From contig FOBR01000004.1 in NCBI GenBank assembly GCA_900109895.1, positions 62,001-126,000 on the forward strand: a stretch of DNA of 64,000 nucleotides, in the 5' to 3' direction. The notes below the pieces were generated by a model. That model was not told the DNA's origin. It saw only the letters and a list, made by a program, of their open reading frames with translations, and did no database searches. The translations under genes and the position numbers were made by a program. Positions 50,493-60,110 of this stretch are shown one piece after another. How positions within the stretch are numbered: position 1 is the stretch's first letter; each line of letters opens with the position of its first letter. Source of the stretch: a bacterium A37T11. Lineage in GTDB: Bacteria; Bacteroidota; Bacteroidia; Sphingobacteriales; Sphingobacteriaceae.

Positions 50493-52952
50493 TTATTGCA
50501 TTGCTTTTTCCAACATTTTGACAAAATAGCCTCCCACTACTGACCGGGCCCTGAAACCCACAGATTTTCCGTCAGTGGTTTCGTGCCAGTCGCTCAACGG
50601 AATCCGGTCAGTAGTCTCATTGGCAAATTTCCAAACCGGATCAACAAAAGTCTGGAAGTCTGCATCACTTCCCAATGTTGCTGTCCATAGAATCCAATCA
50701 GACTTGCTATAGGTCTTACGGCTGTCCAATGGCAATCCAAAAGGCTGCTGTTTGGTTTTATAATAGGCAATCTCTTTATCTACGACTTCTTTTGGGAAGA
50801 TATCGAGTTTAAGTAACTTATCCCAGATCAGGTTGTACTTTTGGCTCCAGGAGCCCTGCTGTCCAAACGCCAGTTCATAGTGATCACCGTCTTTTGCCAG
50901 TTCCATCCATTTTTTGGCCATCTCGCGCGCTTGGGCATAGCTTTCCTTGGCCACGTCGTCCTTGTGCATCATCTCGGCGATTTTTGCATAAGAAGCAACG
51001 CCCATGATCGCCTTTACAGAAAGATTGGCATTGCGGGCCAGGTGACCTGCAAAATCATCAGTGCAGAGCTGATTGGCCGGATCCAATCCTTCTTTCTTCA
51101 AGTAGTCTGTCCAGGTAGTCAGTGTTTTCCAGTGGCTGTCCGCAAAATCGGTATTTCCGTCTCTCACCGTGATAGCCGCCGTCAGCGTAAGCATATTACC
51201 TGCCTCCTCTACGGGCATATCCTCCCCATAAGTCTGGCCATTAGCCAGCGGGTAGGTGCCTACGTCGTGAGAAGGAAAAGGCTTATTCCACTTCCCGCTC
51301 TCTGAATATTCAAAGATAAAGCGCAACAATCCTTTGGCCAGTTCCGTATTGTATAATAAGAACAACGGCGCTGACGGATAGGTCACGTCGACCGTACCGA
51401 TAGAGCCGTTGGAAAAGTTTTCTTTGGAGAAGAACAACAGCTCGCCATTGGTATTGGCCACCACTTTATGGGCCGCTATCGCCTGCCGGTAGGCCAGCTC
51501 ACACAACTGTGCATATTTCTTGCCACCCGCTTTTTCCGCATCCGCCGCCAATTTCAGGTCAAAATCCTGGCAGTCTTTTATCAGCTTGGCATAATCTTTT
51601 TCAGCCATATTTAGTAGGTCTACTACTGTAGTCTTTTCATCCCGCCTCCACCACGGGCGCAGGTTTTTGCCAAAATACTGCACCGAATACCCATCGTCAT
51701 ACGCCAATATCGCATGTGTGGACACCGCTTGGCTAGTCACCTCACCCAGGCTCAGCTGCATACCTATCAACATATCTGTTGCTGGCCCGGTAATTTTAGC
51801 CTGCCCAGCCGGTTTGCCAGAAACTGACGCAGTAAAATTTTCTAAAGTGCCAGGTATTAGCTTAACTCCCGGTTTTTTTACTGCGGACAGGTACGCCTTG
51901 CCCCAGTCTATCCGAACATTATCACCCTGTTTACCCAGTAATTTTTGGGAAACGGTTCCCACCGATTGTGCCACCAAGGTGGTCGTACTTTCATCTGCTA
52001 CTTTGACCACTTGCTCAGGTTTATCGGTGCTAGCCGTACCAGAAAGCGCTAACCAAACCTTGACCGCATGCTTTGCCTTATCGGCAGACTTTGCACTAAC
52101 CGTCACATAAGATGCCGGCCTTGCCAGGACTTCCAGCTGATCAATCAGCAAAGGAGAAGTAAAGGTCAGATCGATCTGTGCTTTTCCTGCATTAAATGAA
52201 TAAGTAGTCTGTGTAGCCGTCAATTTCACTCCGGTTTGCTGCGCCAAGGTCACATTTAGCAATTTTTTGTCGCGTACTAGCCCTACATCGATAAACGCGC
52301 CCCCACGATCGTTGCGGCAATGTACAGCCAAAACATTTTTCCCTGTTTTCAAGGCTTTCTGCCCACTTTCAGGTAGTGATTTCAGCGCATAGTCAAGAAC
52401 AAAGTTAGGGTCGCTGTATACCTTCACACCATTAATAAAGACATCCACTGCATCATCATGGCTAATAAGCAGCTTCAAGTCATTAGGTACCTGACCAAGG
52501 GAAAACTCCCGGCGGTACCAAATTTCCTTTTCATATAAAGAAGCAGGTTTCATCGGGTTATCGCCCGAATTATCCCCAAAAGGGGCTGGGCCTTTCTTCC
52601 AGGATGCATCTGCAAAACCTGTCTTTTCCCAACCTTGCGCGGGTTGTTTATCGGTATATATAACGGTATAAGCAGCTTTTTGGGCAGTTGGGACTACGTC
52701 TTCCACCAATGCCAGCGGCTTGCTGGCCAGCTGGTAGACCTTCCCATCTACTTGTGCCAATACGATCAATGGTTGGTCTGCACCTGTCCAGTGCCTGGTT
52801 TGCTGGGTATTTAAGGTATCTCCAAAAGACCAGATGCTAAAATAAGGGTCGTGGGTAACCAGCGGGTACGCCGGCGCCCGAAGGCGTTGTTGAGCATTCG
52901 CCATTAAGCTTGCCGTAAGCATGAAGCCCCATAAAATTACGTCTTTTTTCAT
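50493..52952 (-). CDS. DUF4965/glutaminase A-like secreted protein
   Basis: The 819-residue protein has a signal peptide (ending MANAQ) and the arrangement typical of the Bacteroidota glutaminase-A-like family. This comprises DUF4964 (LRAPAYPLVTHDPYFSIWSF), a beta-sandwich insert (about 90-230, WYRREFSLGQVPNDLKLLIS), DUF5127, and DUF4965 with DUF1793 (TVDVTYPSAPLFLLYN, FPSHDVGTYPLANGQTYGED, DSRKTYSKSDWILWTA). The helical part resembles alpha/alpha-barrel hydrolases. These proteins are common in glycan-degradation loci; activity on glutamine or sugar amides is uncertain. It is the first gene of a two-gene unit with GH2 and divergent from the GH95 gene. Confidence 0.85.
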   Translation of the reverse strand: MKKDVILWGFMLTASLMANAQQRLRAPAYPLVTHDPYFSIWSFGDTLNTQQTRHWTGADQPLIVLAQVDGKVYQLASKPLALVEDVVPTAQKAAYTVIYTDKQPAQGWEKTGFADASWKKGPAPFGDNSGDNPMKPASLYEKEIWYRREFSLGQVPNDLKLLISHDDAVDVFINGVKVYSDPNFVLDYALKSLPESGQKALKTGKNVLAVHCRNDRGGAFIDVGLVRDKKLLNVTLAQQTGVKLTATQTTYSFNAGKAQIDLTFTSPLLIDQLEVLARPASYVTVSAKSADKAKHAVKVWLALSGTASTDKPEQVVKVADESTTTLVAQSVGTVSQKLLGKQGDNVRIDWGKAYLSAVKKPGVKLIPGTLENFTASVSGKPAGQAKITGPATDMLIGMQLSLGEVTSQAVSTHAILAYDDGYSVQYFGKNLRPWWRRDEKTTVVDLLNMAEKDYAKLIKDCQDFDLKLAADAEKAGGKKYAQLCELAYRQAIAAHKVVANTNGELLFFSKENFSNGSIGTVDVTYPSAPLFLLYNTELAKGLLRFIFEYSESGKWNKPFPSHDVGTYPLANGQTYGEDMPVEEAGNMLTLTAAITVRDGNTDFADSHWKTLTTWTDYLKKEGLDPANQLCTDDFAGHLARNANLSVKAIMGVASYAKIAEMMHKDDVAKESYAQAREMAKKWMELAKDGDHYELAFGQQGSWSQKYNLIWDKLLKLDIFPKEVVDKEIAYYKTKQQPFGLPLDSRKTYSKSDWILWTATLGSDADFQTFVDPVWKFANETTDRIPLSDWHETTDGKSVGFRARSVVGGYFVKMLEKAMQ

Positions 52953-52994
52953 TATTTAAGTATAATATTTAGTGTTTACAATATCTGAAGACAA

Positions 52995-53026
52995 GCTATG
53001 CAATGGATTGCATCGCATAGCGCTAT
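52995..53026. promoter_or_regulatory. Overlapping palindromes between the DUF4965 and GH95 genes, candidate operator
   Basis: GCTATGC (52995-53001) and GCATAGC (53015-53021) enclose the inner palindrome TGCAAT-GG-ATTGCA (52999-53012). The right arm overlaps a third perfect palindrome, ATAGCGCTAT (53017-53026). They lie in the 261-base divergent gap about 45 bases before the DUF4965 start. This is strong dyad symmetry of the kind bound by dimeric regulators; the regulator is not known. Confidence 0.5.
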
Positions 53027-53131
53027 TCTGCCCTCATGTTAAGTCTACGCCCCAAAGTTTAAAAAGAATAATCGTTTTAGCAAGAAAACAGCTATAAAAA
53101 TATATTATCTTTTTTTAAAATAACGCTCATA

Positions 53132-53183
53132 GCTCAGTTTTAGGTGAGCAATTTTGCGCATGTTATTTCTTTTTGTATCCTTG
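53132..53183 (+). promoter_or_regulatory. Promoter of the GH95 gene with an adjoining dyad
   Basis: TTTTG (53152-53156), exactly 19 bases, then TATCCTTG (53176-53183) form a near-perfect phylum promoter. Transcription would begin near 53190, about 24 bases before the start codon. A GCTCA/TGAGC inverted repeat (53132-53149) ends two bases upstream of the -33 box, a fitting place for an activator. Confidence 0.65.
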
Positions 53184-53213
53184 TAATGATTTATAATAAT
53201 ACTTGTAAGTCCA

Positions 53214-55478
53214 ATGATGAAAATACGTAAAATGGGACAATGGTTACTTTTTTTCCAGCTGATTCAGCATGGAGCGACAGCACAAAGGCAACCGTCACAT
53301 GATTTAATGCTTTGGGACAAAAAGCCCGCTAAGGAATGGATGACGGAGGCTTATCCGATGGGAAATGGACATTTCGGCGGAATGGTTTTTGGCGGTACGG
53401 CTCTGGAACATATCCAGTTTAATGAAAACAGCCTGTGGACAGGCGATGAGGAAAACACCGGAGCTTACCAAGCTTTTGGCGATCTTTTTATCCAGTTCAG
53501 TGATCGCGATACGTTGGCTACGCCTCCGTCAACCTATCGCAGGGAGCTGGATATAAAAAAGGCCATACAAAGCATTCATTACACAGAGAAGGGAATTAAA
53601 TACCAACGGGAATATTTTTGTTCTTTTCCTGACAGGGTAATGGTTCTGCATTTTACGGCCAGTAAAAAGAATGCCTATTCGGCCAGCATTCGGCTAAAAG
53701 ATGCACATGGGGCAAAGGAAACAGGTAGTGGCAAAAGCTTGAGCATAGCCGGATCGCTGGAAAATGGAATGACCTACAAAGCCAGCCTCTTATTAAAGAA
53801 TCAAGGCGGGAAAGTTTCGGCTACGCCGGACCGTCAGGGCGGTATTCAGTTACAAATGGAGGGTGCTGATTCTTTTACCATCCTGCTGACAGCAGCAACA
53901 GATTATAGCAACCAGCGTAGCCAGCATTGGAAAGGTGCTGCCCCTGATGCTGTGGTGAGCCAAACATTAACGGTGGCTTCATCAAAACAATACCCGATCT
54001 TATTAAAGGCACACGTTTTAGATTACCAGCAGCTTTTTGGAAGCGTAAACCTCAGCCTGGGCATTACTCCAGCTGCCATCCAGAACTTACCTACCTACCA
54101 AAGGCTGCTAAACTATAAACAGACAGCAGACCTCCAGTTAGAACAGCTGCTTTTTCAATACGGCCGGTACTTACTCATCAGCTCATCCAGGAAGGGAGGC
54201 CTTCCTGCCAACCTGCAGGGCTTGTGGAACAATAGCAACAATCCCCCCTGGCGCAGCGATTACCATTCAAACATTAACATCCAGATGAATTACTGGCTGG
54301 CTGAACCTACCAACTTATCTGAATGCCACTATCCATACCTGGATTATATCAACAGCATGCGGGAGGTTAAAAAGGATCACACGCAAAAGGAGTATCCGGG
54401 AATAAGGGGATGGACGGTAAAAACGGAGAACAATATTTTTGGTGGAGAAAGCTTTTTGTGGAATACGCCTGGCAGCGCTTGGTATGTGCAGGCTATATGG
54501 GAACATTATGCATTTAAGCGCGACAAGGCATTTCTGCGTGATTTCGGTTATCCCATCCTGAAGGAGGTAACCGAGTTTTGGGACGATCACCTAAAACGAC
54601 GGATTGACGGCACCTTGGTGGCCCCCATGGGCTGGTCGCCTGAGCATGGCCCTACGGAAGACGGCGTCTCTTATGACCAGGAGATTGTATATGATTTATT
54701 TAGCAATTACGTGGAGGCCGCGGACGCGCTGGGTGTGGATAAACCCTACCGGGACCACGTGCTGGACATGCGGGAGCACTTACTCAAACCAAAAATTGGT
54801 AAATGGGGCCAGTTACAAGAGTGGGAGACGGACCGTGATGATATGGAAGACCAGCACCGGCACGCTTCTCACCTATTTGGATTGCACCCAGGCAGACAGT
54901 TTAGCTCAACGGAAACGCCGGATATGGCCAATGCAGCTAAAGTAAGCCTGCTGGCCAGGGGAGATGCCTCCACCGGATGGTCGATGGCCTGGAAAATAAA
55001 CTTTTGGGCCCGACTGCATGATGGGGATCATGCCCATACCATCCTCCGTAATTTTATCAACCTTGTTGGCGGCGACGGAGTAAATTATAAAGAGGGGGGC
55101 GGCGTTTACGCAAACTTGTTTTGCGCCCATCCGCCTTTCCAAATAGACGGAAATTTAGGCTATGCTGCAGCAGTAGCTGAAATGTTGCTGCAAAGCCAAG
55201 CTGGCAGCATTGAAATATTGCCTGCTTTGCCAAAAGCTTGGGCTAATGGCAGGGTGCAAGGCCTTTGCGCCAGGGGAAATTTTGAGATTGCCGACTTGCA
55301 ATGGAAAGATGGAAAAGTGTACAAACTTTCTATTATTTCCCGTTCAGGAGCGGATTGTATTCTCCATTCAAAACAGTCCATAAAGGCCGGCTTTAAAACG
55401 GATTCCAGTAGCAATGATGCATCAGGGTTTACCTACCGTTTTCAAACGAAAGCCGGCAAGAAATATGATTTTTTTTAA
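53214..55478 (+). CDS. GH95 family alpha-L-fucosidase, secreted
   Basis: The 754-residue protein has a signal peptide (cleavage near GATAQ) and the full GH95 layout. The N-terminal beta domain begins with [17 protein letters not shown] and [15 protein letters not shown]. The alpha/alpha barrel carries [18 protein letters not shown] with the catalytic-pocket asparagines (about 355-365), [12 protein letters not shown] with the acid candidate (about 472-480), and [14 protein letters not shown] with the base-associated Asp (about 646). GH95 enzymes cut alpha-1,2-linked L-fucose by inversion, or L-galactose in some xyloglucans. Freed fucose could feed the catabolic operon at 967-6893. The promoter is strong. 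Confidence 0.92.
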   Translation: MMKIRKMGQWLLFFQLIQHGATAQRQPSHDLMLWDKKPAKEWMTEAYPMGNGHFGGMVFGGTALEHIQFNENSLWTGDEENTGAYQAFGDLFIQFSDRDTLATPPSTYRRELDIKKAIQSIHYTEKGIKYQREYFCSFPDRVMVLHFTASKKNAYSASIRLKDAHGAKETGSGKSLSIAGSLENGMTYKASLLLKNQGGKVSATPDRQGGIQLQMEGADSFTILLTAATDYSNQRSQHWKGAAPDAVVSQTLTVASSKQYPILLKAHVLDYQQLFGSVNLSLGITPAAIQNLPTYQRLLNYKQTADLQLEQLLFQYGRYLLISSSRKGGLPANLQGLWNNSNNPPWRSDYHSNINIQMNYWLAEPTNLSECHYPYLDYINSMREVKKDHTQKEYPGIRGWTVKTENNIFGGESFLWNTPGSAWYVQAIWEHYAFKRDKAFLRDFGYPILKEVTEFWDDHLKRRIDGTLVAPMGWSPEHGPTEDGVSYDQEIVYDLFSNYVEAADALGVDKPYRDHVLDMREHLLKPKIGKWGQLQEWETDRDDMEDQHRHASHLFGLHPGRQFSSTETPDMANAAKVSLLARGDASTGWSMAWKINFWARLHDGDHAHTILRNFINLVGGDGVNYKEGGGVYANLFCAHPPFQIDGNLGYAAAVAEMLLQSQAGSIEILPALPKAWANGRVQGLCARGNFEIADLQWKDGKVYKLSIISRSGADCILHSKQSIKAGFKTDSSSNDASGFTYRFQTKAGKKYDFF

Positions 55479-55483
55479 AAATT

Positions 55484-55999
55484 TTACTTTTTAAAATTAA
55501 GCACGAGATAGGCCGTTTGCCCGTCAACGGATAAGGGCATGCGCATCGTCATCTTTTGCTCATCGGCATATATTAAGTCTAGTCGGTAACCTTCGGTTAC
55601 ATTTTTAGCTTTATCGCCCGGATATATTTTTTTGAACTGAAACTGTGGTTCACCATTTCCTTTGCCGGGATTATATACTGACCAGAAAATATCCCTTACT
55701 GCTCCTGGGGCACAAAGCTGGCCAGATGCTGAAAAGGTAATAGAACCCTTGCCATTGCCCATCAAGTTCCAATTACTTTCAGCAAAACACTCAGCAGGCG
55801 CCTCTTCAAAAACCGTTTTTACGTTAAATCCCTTTGGAAAATTGCTCTTTTCTATCGATTCTAACATCCACTGACCTTTTACGGCACTACGCCATTGTGA
55901 CGCAGAGGGAGAGGCAGCTGTGCTTGCCTTTTTGGCAGAACAAGACAAAAGGACTAAAACAGCCACGGTGCAGATAAAAAAATGTGTGTTCTTTTTCAT
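55484..55999 (-). CDS. Lipocalin-like lipoprotein
   Basis: The 171-residue protein has a lipoprotein signal (FICTVAVLVLLSC, lipobox LLSC) and a small beta-barrel-like body opening with VKGQWMLESIEKSNFP. That opening resembles the Bacteroidota lipocalin-like family, which often starts with a GxW pattern. The central AECFAESNWNLMGNGKGSIT and the C-terminal KMTMRMPLSVDGQTAYLVL fit. The ligand is unknown. It converges on the GH95 gene with only five bases between the stops. Confidence 0.72.
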   Translation of the reverse strand: MKKNTHFFICTVAVLVLLSCSAKKASTAASPSASQWRSAVKGQWMLESIEKSNFPKGFNVKTVFEEAPAECFAESNWNLMGNGKGSITFSASGQLCAPGAVRDIFWSVYNPGKGNGEPQFQFKKIYPGDKAKNVTEGYRLDLIYADEQKMTMRMPLSVDGQTAYLVLNFKK

Positions 56000-56053
56000 G
56001 TTAATCTGATGCTATAAATTTTAAAAATCGCGGGCGCTATCGGCCCTTTATCG

Positions 56054-56061
56054 TAATTTTG
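56054..56061 (+). promoter_or_regulatory. -7 box before the small membrane protein gene
   Basis: TAATTTTG is a perfect TAnnTTTG match. It favours the ATG at 56083 over the upstream TTG at 56059, which would lie inside the box. Confidence 0.35.
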
Positions 56062-56082
56062 AAGAATAATATATGTAATAAT

Positions 56083-56418
56083 ATGACAACGCTGTCCAAA
56101 AACCATACCATGAGCAAGTTTTTTGCCAAGTTGCTGCTGCGGCTCTTTATCCTGCTACTTCTTTTTTCATTAACACCCTTTTTTATTGGGCAAGGACTGG
56201 ATGGCCGGTTACATCACATTTTTATCAATTTACCTAATAAATGGGCCCTCATATTCCCAGCTATCCTCTTTTTGAGTTTTCTAACCTTGCTTATTATTAC
56301 CTTGCGTACAAAATATAAGTATACCGATATTAACTGGATGTTTGTCCTTAACAGCACCATTCTGGTTGTTTATCTCGTGTTGGTTTATGTCCGTATACTT
56401 CCACTGGTTTTTCATTAA
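56083..56418 (+). CDS. Hypothetical membrane protein (111 aa)
   Basis: The protein has three clear hydrophobic segments (FFAKLLLRLFILLLLFSL, WALIFPAILFLSFLTLLII, NSTILVVYLVLVYVRILPLV) separated by short basic loops. I do not recognise a family. It converges on the ArnT-like glycosyltransferase gene with a 20-base gap. A start at 56110 (MSKFFAK) is also possible. Confidence 0.55.
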   Translation: MTTLSKNHTMSKFFAKLLLRLFILLLLFSLTPFFIGQGLDGRLHHIFINLPNKWALIFPAILFLSFLTLLIITLRTKYKYTDINWMFVLNSTILVVYLVLVYVRILPLVFH

Positions 56419-56438
56419 AAATCCCTGACAATAACAGC

Positions 56439-58106
56439 TCAAAGCCTTATCAAAAAAAGCATTGAAAGCGATGCCTGCCTACTTGCCGGATTTAAAAATG
56501 CTGGTTTCAGCCGTGTGACATGAAAATTAGAATGCGCATACTGCTCCTTTATAACAAAACCACCATCCTTGATCTGTTGCATGGCCATTTCGTCAATTAG
56601 CAACCAAGTAGATTTACCTTGTTCTTTTCGTTCGTGCAGTTCCACCAGGCTGGTTGCTACCGGCAACGTATGTAGGTAAAAATAAAAAGAGAACTCTCGA
56701 AAGCCTTCATTTAAATACCTAAGATTGGCGGTATCTATCTTATTACCATAGGAAAAAGCCAATTCACTAGCTCCTTGATACTTGAGAAGCTTAGGATAAA
56801 AACTGGCATTCAACAGTAAATAGAGTGTTGCGCTCAGACCTACGGAAGTTACTACCGTGCGGCTATATGGATGTACTTGTGCCCTAATAAGCCATATGAC
56901 CATACCAAACCATAATAAGACCATCAAAGCCACCCATCTATTATTCAACGGAAATAACCAAGCTGTGATTAGGCCTACCACCAATCCCATCACCAGCATG
57001 ACGAAAAGCTGTATCCTACCGAACCATTTTACATAGGCCTGATTATCGCTATTGGCCTGCAAATAACCTGCCAGCATAATGGCAAAGTAAGGAAACAGCA
57101 TGTTAAGGTAATGAGGCAATTTAAATTTGGAAAAAGAAAACATCAGTAGAAAGAACAGTATTGCCGCCGGTGTAAGTATTTCGCGTTTGCTCCCGGGACG
57201 ATAATGCCTGAAAAAACCGCGGACATGCCAATAAAAAGCTCCCAGCACCAATACGGACCAGGGCAGAAATGCCCACATCAGCGAATGTAAGAAAAAAAAG
57301 TAGTCGTTTTTTTCCTTGGCACCAAAGTTCTCACCGGCCATACGCTCAAAGTTTTGGTCCCAAAGAATAAATTTAACGCCTGAGATATGATCCCTCCCCC
57401 GCACCATCGTTTCGGGATGCATGTCAAACTGCAAATAATACGCATAAAGTACTGGGGATATTAACAGAAAGAACAGCGCTATCAAAAGCAGCCAGTACGG
57501 GTTAAGAATCAATTGCCACTGCCTTTTGTAAGCTAGGTAAAAGAATAGCGCCACGGTTGGCACCACCACCCCCACCCATCCTTTAGTTGCAAAAGCGACC
57601 GCCAGTCCTAATGCCGCTAACAATAGGGTCAAAATTTTCTTTTGTTTCGTAAAAGCTACCAATTGCCAGGTGGAAAAAGCGATGGACGCCGTCAGGATAG
57701 CATCCATCCGCACATCGTTATTGGCCAACACATACGCAAAAGCAGAAGCCACAATCACCGCCGCCAGTCGGCCGGTTGCTTTATTATAGAGGAGTGTACC
57801 CAATTTATAAGTAGACCAGGTACCACCTACAGTGAATAATAAAGTTGGAAATTTATAGGCAAAGGTCGTGACCCCAAATACATGGTAGGAAAGGGCTGAG
57901 ATCCAAAACAGGAAATGGGGCTTATCCAAATAGGGCATTCCGCTGTCGATCAAAAATGCGTAATTGCCCGTTATAAACATGTGAAGGGCAATGTTAGCAT
58001 GGTGCGCAGCATCGTTGTTCATAAGCGGCACCCAGAGTCCAAAGGCATAAACGCCGGCTAACAGCAAGTATAAAGCAATATATGTGGGTGTTTGCAGCTG
58101 TCTCAT
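56439..58106 (-). CDS. ArnT-like glycosyltransferase (PMT family, polytopic)
   Basis: The 555-residue protein has about 11-12 membrane helices and the ArnT/PMT pattern. The first luminal loop carries acidic residues (PLMNNDAAHHANIALHM), followed by YLDKPHFLFWISALSY, NDVRMDAILTAS and FFFLHSLMWAFLPWS. Enzymes of this fold transfer a sugar from a polyprenyl phosphate donor to lipid A, protein or another acceptor in the periplasm. A GT2 enzyme of the kind that makes such donors lies divergently at 58200. The acceptor is not known. Confidence 0.85.
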   Translation of the reverse strand: MRQLQTPTYIALYLLLAGVYAFGLWVPLMNNDAAHHANIALHMFITGNYAFLIDSGMPYLDKPHFLFWISALSYHVFGVTTFAYKFPTLLFTVGGTWSTYKLGTLLYNKATGRLAAVIVASAFAYVLANNDVRMDAILTASIAFSTWQLVAFTKQKKILTLLLAALGLAVAFATKGWVGVVVPTVALFFYLAYKRQWQLILNPYWLLLIALFFLLISPVLYAYYLQFDMHPETMVRGRDHISGVKFILWDQNFERMAGENFGAKEKNDYFFFLHSLMWAFLPWSVLVLGAFYWHVRGFFRHYRPGSKREILTPAAILFFLLMFSFSKFKLPHYLNMLFPYFAIMLAGYLQANSDNQAYVKWFGRIQLFVMLVMGLVVGLITAWLFPLNNRWVALMVLLWFGMVIWLIRAQVHPYSRTVVTSVGLSATLYLLLNASFYPKLLKYQGASELAFSYGNKIDTANLRYLNEGFREFSFYFYLHTLPVATSLVELHERKEQGKSTWLLIDEMAMQQIKDGGFVIKEQYAHSNFHVTRLKPAFLNPASRQASLSMLFLIRL

Positions 58107-58199
58107 GCCTGTTTCATTTTAAATGGCGCGCAATATATTTATTTTTTACCTTTGGCAATTAAATTTTAAGCTATTTGTTTATCCGGTTAAGGAGCATTT

Positions 58200-59132
58200 A
58201 TGAGGGACCTGTCAGTCGTTATTACCGTTCTAAACGAACGGGAAAATATTGCACCACTATTAGCACAGTTGCGCAAAGAGCTGGAAGGGCTTGATTACGA
58301 AGTTGTTTTTGTAGACGACGGTTCGGACGACGGCACTGCCGAAGAGATCCGAAGGCACCTGGATGAACGGGTGGTAGTAATTGAACTACGCAAAAATTAC
58401 GGGCAAAGCACGGCTATGACAGCCGGCATTGACCATGCTTCCGGGCGTTACATAGCTTTATTAGATGGCGACCTGCAAAACGACCCTTCTGATATTCCAA
58501 TGATGCTCGAAATACTCGTGGACGAAGATTGGGACGTCGTGGCTGGTAACCGCAAAGACCGCAAGGATGGCATTTTCTTGCGGAAAATCCCTTCCCGTAT
58601 AGCTAATGCCATTATCCGGAAAAGTACGGGGGTTTACATCAAAGATTACGGCTGTACCCTAAAGGTCTTCAAGAGGGAGATCGCAGAAGACCTCGGAATT
58701 TATGGTGAAATGCATCGATTTATTCCAGTATTAGCCAAACTACAGGGAGCCAGTATTACGCAGGTTGATGTGAAACACCATCCCCGGTTGCACGGCCAAT
58801 CCAAATACGGGCTTAGCCGAACCTTTAAGGTCATGGCAGACCTTATTACGATGGTCTTCTTTCGCAAATACATTCAAAAACCCATGCACCTTTTTGGCAC
58901 CCTGGGTTTCATTTCTTTCGGCCTGGGAGCACTGATTAACCTTTATCTATTATTCCTGAAAATATTTGGGGAAGATATTTGGGGCAAGCCCATCCTGATT
59001 CTGGGCCTTATATTATTGCTGGGTGGCATCCAGCTGGTCACCCTGGGCATCCTGGCGGAGATCAATGTGCGCACCTATTTTGAAGGTACTAAACGAAAAA
59101 CTTATCAGGTGAGACGGCTAACGAATGGATAA
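58200..59132 (+). CDS. Family 2 glycosyltransferase with C-terminal membrane helices (ArnC/GtrB-like)
   Basis: The 310-residue protein has a GT-A domain with SVVITVLNERENI (5-17), VFVDDGSDDGT (38-48), the catalytic-metal LLDGDLQNDP and KDYGCTLKVF. Two C-terminal membrane helices follow (LFGTLGFISFGLGALINLYL, LILGLILLLGGIQLVTLGIL). This layout fits enzymes that load a sugar onto polyprenyl phosphate at the cytoplasmic face. The next gene (UPF0104) overlaps it by 8 bases and may help flip or use the product. Confidence 0.9.
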   Translation: MRDLSVVITVLNERENIAPLLAQLRKELEGLDYEVVFVDDGSDDGTAEEIRRHLDERVVVIELRKNYGQSTAMTAGIDHASGRYIALLDGDLQNDPSDIPMMLEILVDEDWDVVAGNRKDRKDGIFLRKIPSRIANAIIRKSTGVYIKDYGCTLKVFKREIAEDLGIYGEMHRFIPVLAKLQGASITQVDVKHHPRLHGQSKYGLSRTFKVMADLITMVFFRKYIQKPMHLFGTLGFISFGLGALINLYLLFLKIFGEDIWGKPILILGLILLLGGIQLVTLGILAEINVRTYFEGTKRKTYQVRRLTNG

Positions 59133-60054
59133 GAAAAAGTCTTGGAATATTACAAAAGTCATTATAAAGATTGCTGTCACTGGCTTATCGCTGTTTCTGG
59201 TATTCCGCAAAGTTGACCCCAAAGACCTTAAAGCGGCTATCCTTGGTTCAGACCATTGGTTTTTTGTGCTAGCTTTCCTCGCATTTTTGTGCTCGCAATT
59301 AATCTCATCTTCACGACTCAACAATTTTTTTAGGGGTATCGGGCTGCAACTTTCCGAAGGATATAACTTTAAGCTCTACTTGCTGGGCATGTTTTACAAC
59401 ATCTTTCTCCCCGGTGGCATCGGCGGTGACGGCTATAAAGTATTCTTCCTTCGCAAAAAATTTGGGATAAAAGGCCGGAAGTTAGTTACAGCCTTGTTTT
59501 TTGATCGCTTAAGTGGCTTATGGGCTATGTTTGTCATCACAGCGGCCTTGGTAGTTTTTATCCCCAGCATCGGAATTCCCAATTGGTGGCCCATCCTGGC
59601 GGTGGTAGCCGGTACGCTTGTCTATTATATCGTAGTGAACAAATATTTCAATGAATATGCGTTTTGGTTCGTAAAAAAACACCTCAAAGCCATTGGCGTG
59701 CAGTCGTTTCAGGTCATTGCGGTCATTATGATCCTCTATGCCCTCCATTTTAACGGCAAATTTTCTCCCTATCTGTTTATTTTTCTCGGCTCTTCACTGG
59801 CTGCACTATTTCCGTTCACGGTAGGAGGGCTAGGGGCCCGTGAGATTATCATCGTATATGGTTCCAATTTTTTTGGCTTGGATGACCATCTAGCCGTCCT
59901 CATTAGCCTCACATTTTACTTAATCTCAGCCATGCTTTCCTTCTGTGGATCTTATTTTATCTTTAATCCAAGGGCATTGGGTGAGGAAAAACTTCCTCAG
60001 GATGATAAGACGGAGATTGAGGAGATGGAAGATTTATTGAAAAAAGATGAATGA
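59125..60054 (+). CDS. UPF0104 / lysylphosphatidylglycerol synthase TM-region family protein
   Basis: The 309-residue protein has about seven to eight hydrophobic segments and the family signatures FYNIFLPGGIGGDGYKVFFL (20 residues), DRLSGLWAMF, FPFTVGGLGAREI and a C-terminal charged tail. Related domains occur in MprF (lipid flipping) and in the archaeal AglD-type proteins. Together with the overlapping GT2 gene it probably works on lipid-linked sugars. The gene's TGA stop is followed by a heptad repeat element. Confidence 0.85.
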   Translation: MDKKKSWNITKVIIKIAVTGLSLFLVFRKVDPKDLKAAILGSDHWFFVLAFLAFLCSQLISSSRLNNFFRGIGLQLSEGYNFKLYLLGMFYNIFLPGGIGGDGYKVFFLRKKFGIKGRKLVTALFFDRLSGLWAMFVITAALVVFIPSIGIPNWWPILAVVAGTLVYYIVVNKYFNEYAFWFVKKHLKAIGVQSFQVIAVIMILYALHFNGKFSPYLFIFLGSSLAALFPFTVGGLGAREIIIVYGSNFFGLDDHLAVLISLTFYLISAMLSFCGSYFIFNPRALGEEKLPQDDKTEIEEMEDLLKKDE

Positions 60055-60092
60055 ATTGATTTACGATTTACGAATTACGATATTCTGATATT
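60052..60092 (+). repeat. Heptad repeat element overlapping the stop codon of the UPF0104 gene (copy 3)
   Basis: TGAATTGA is followed by TTTACGA twice, then ATTACGA and ATATTCTGATATT. The shared TTTACGA heptads, the position on the stop codon and the gene-sense orientation match the copies at 3573 and 37990. Confidence 0.6.
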
Positions 60093-60110
60093 AAGTTAAA
60101 AATTTCCATC

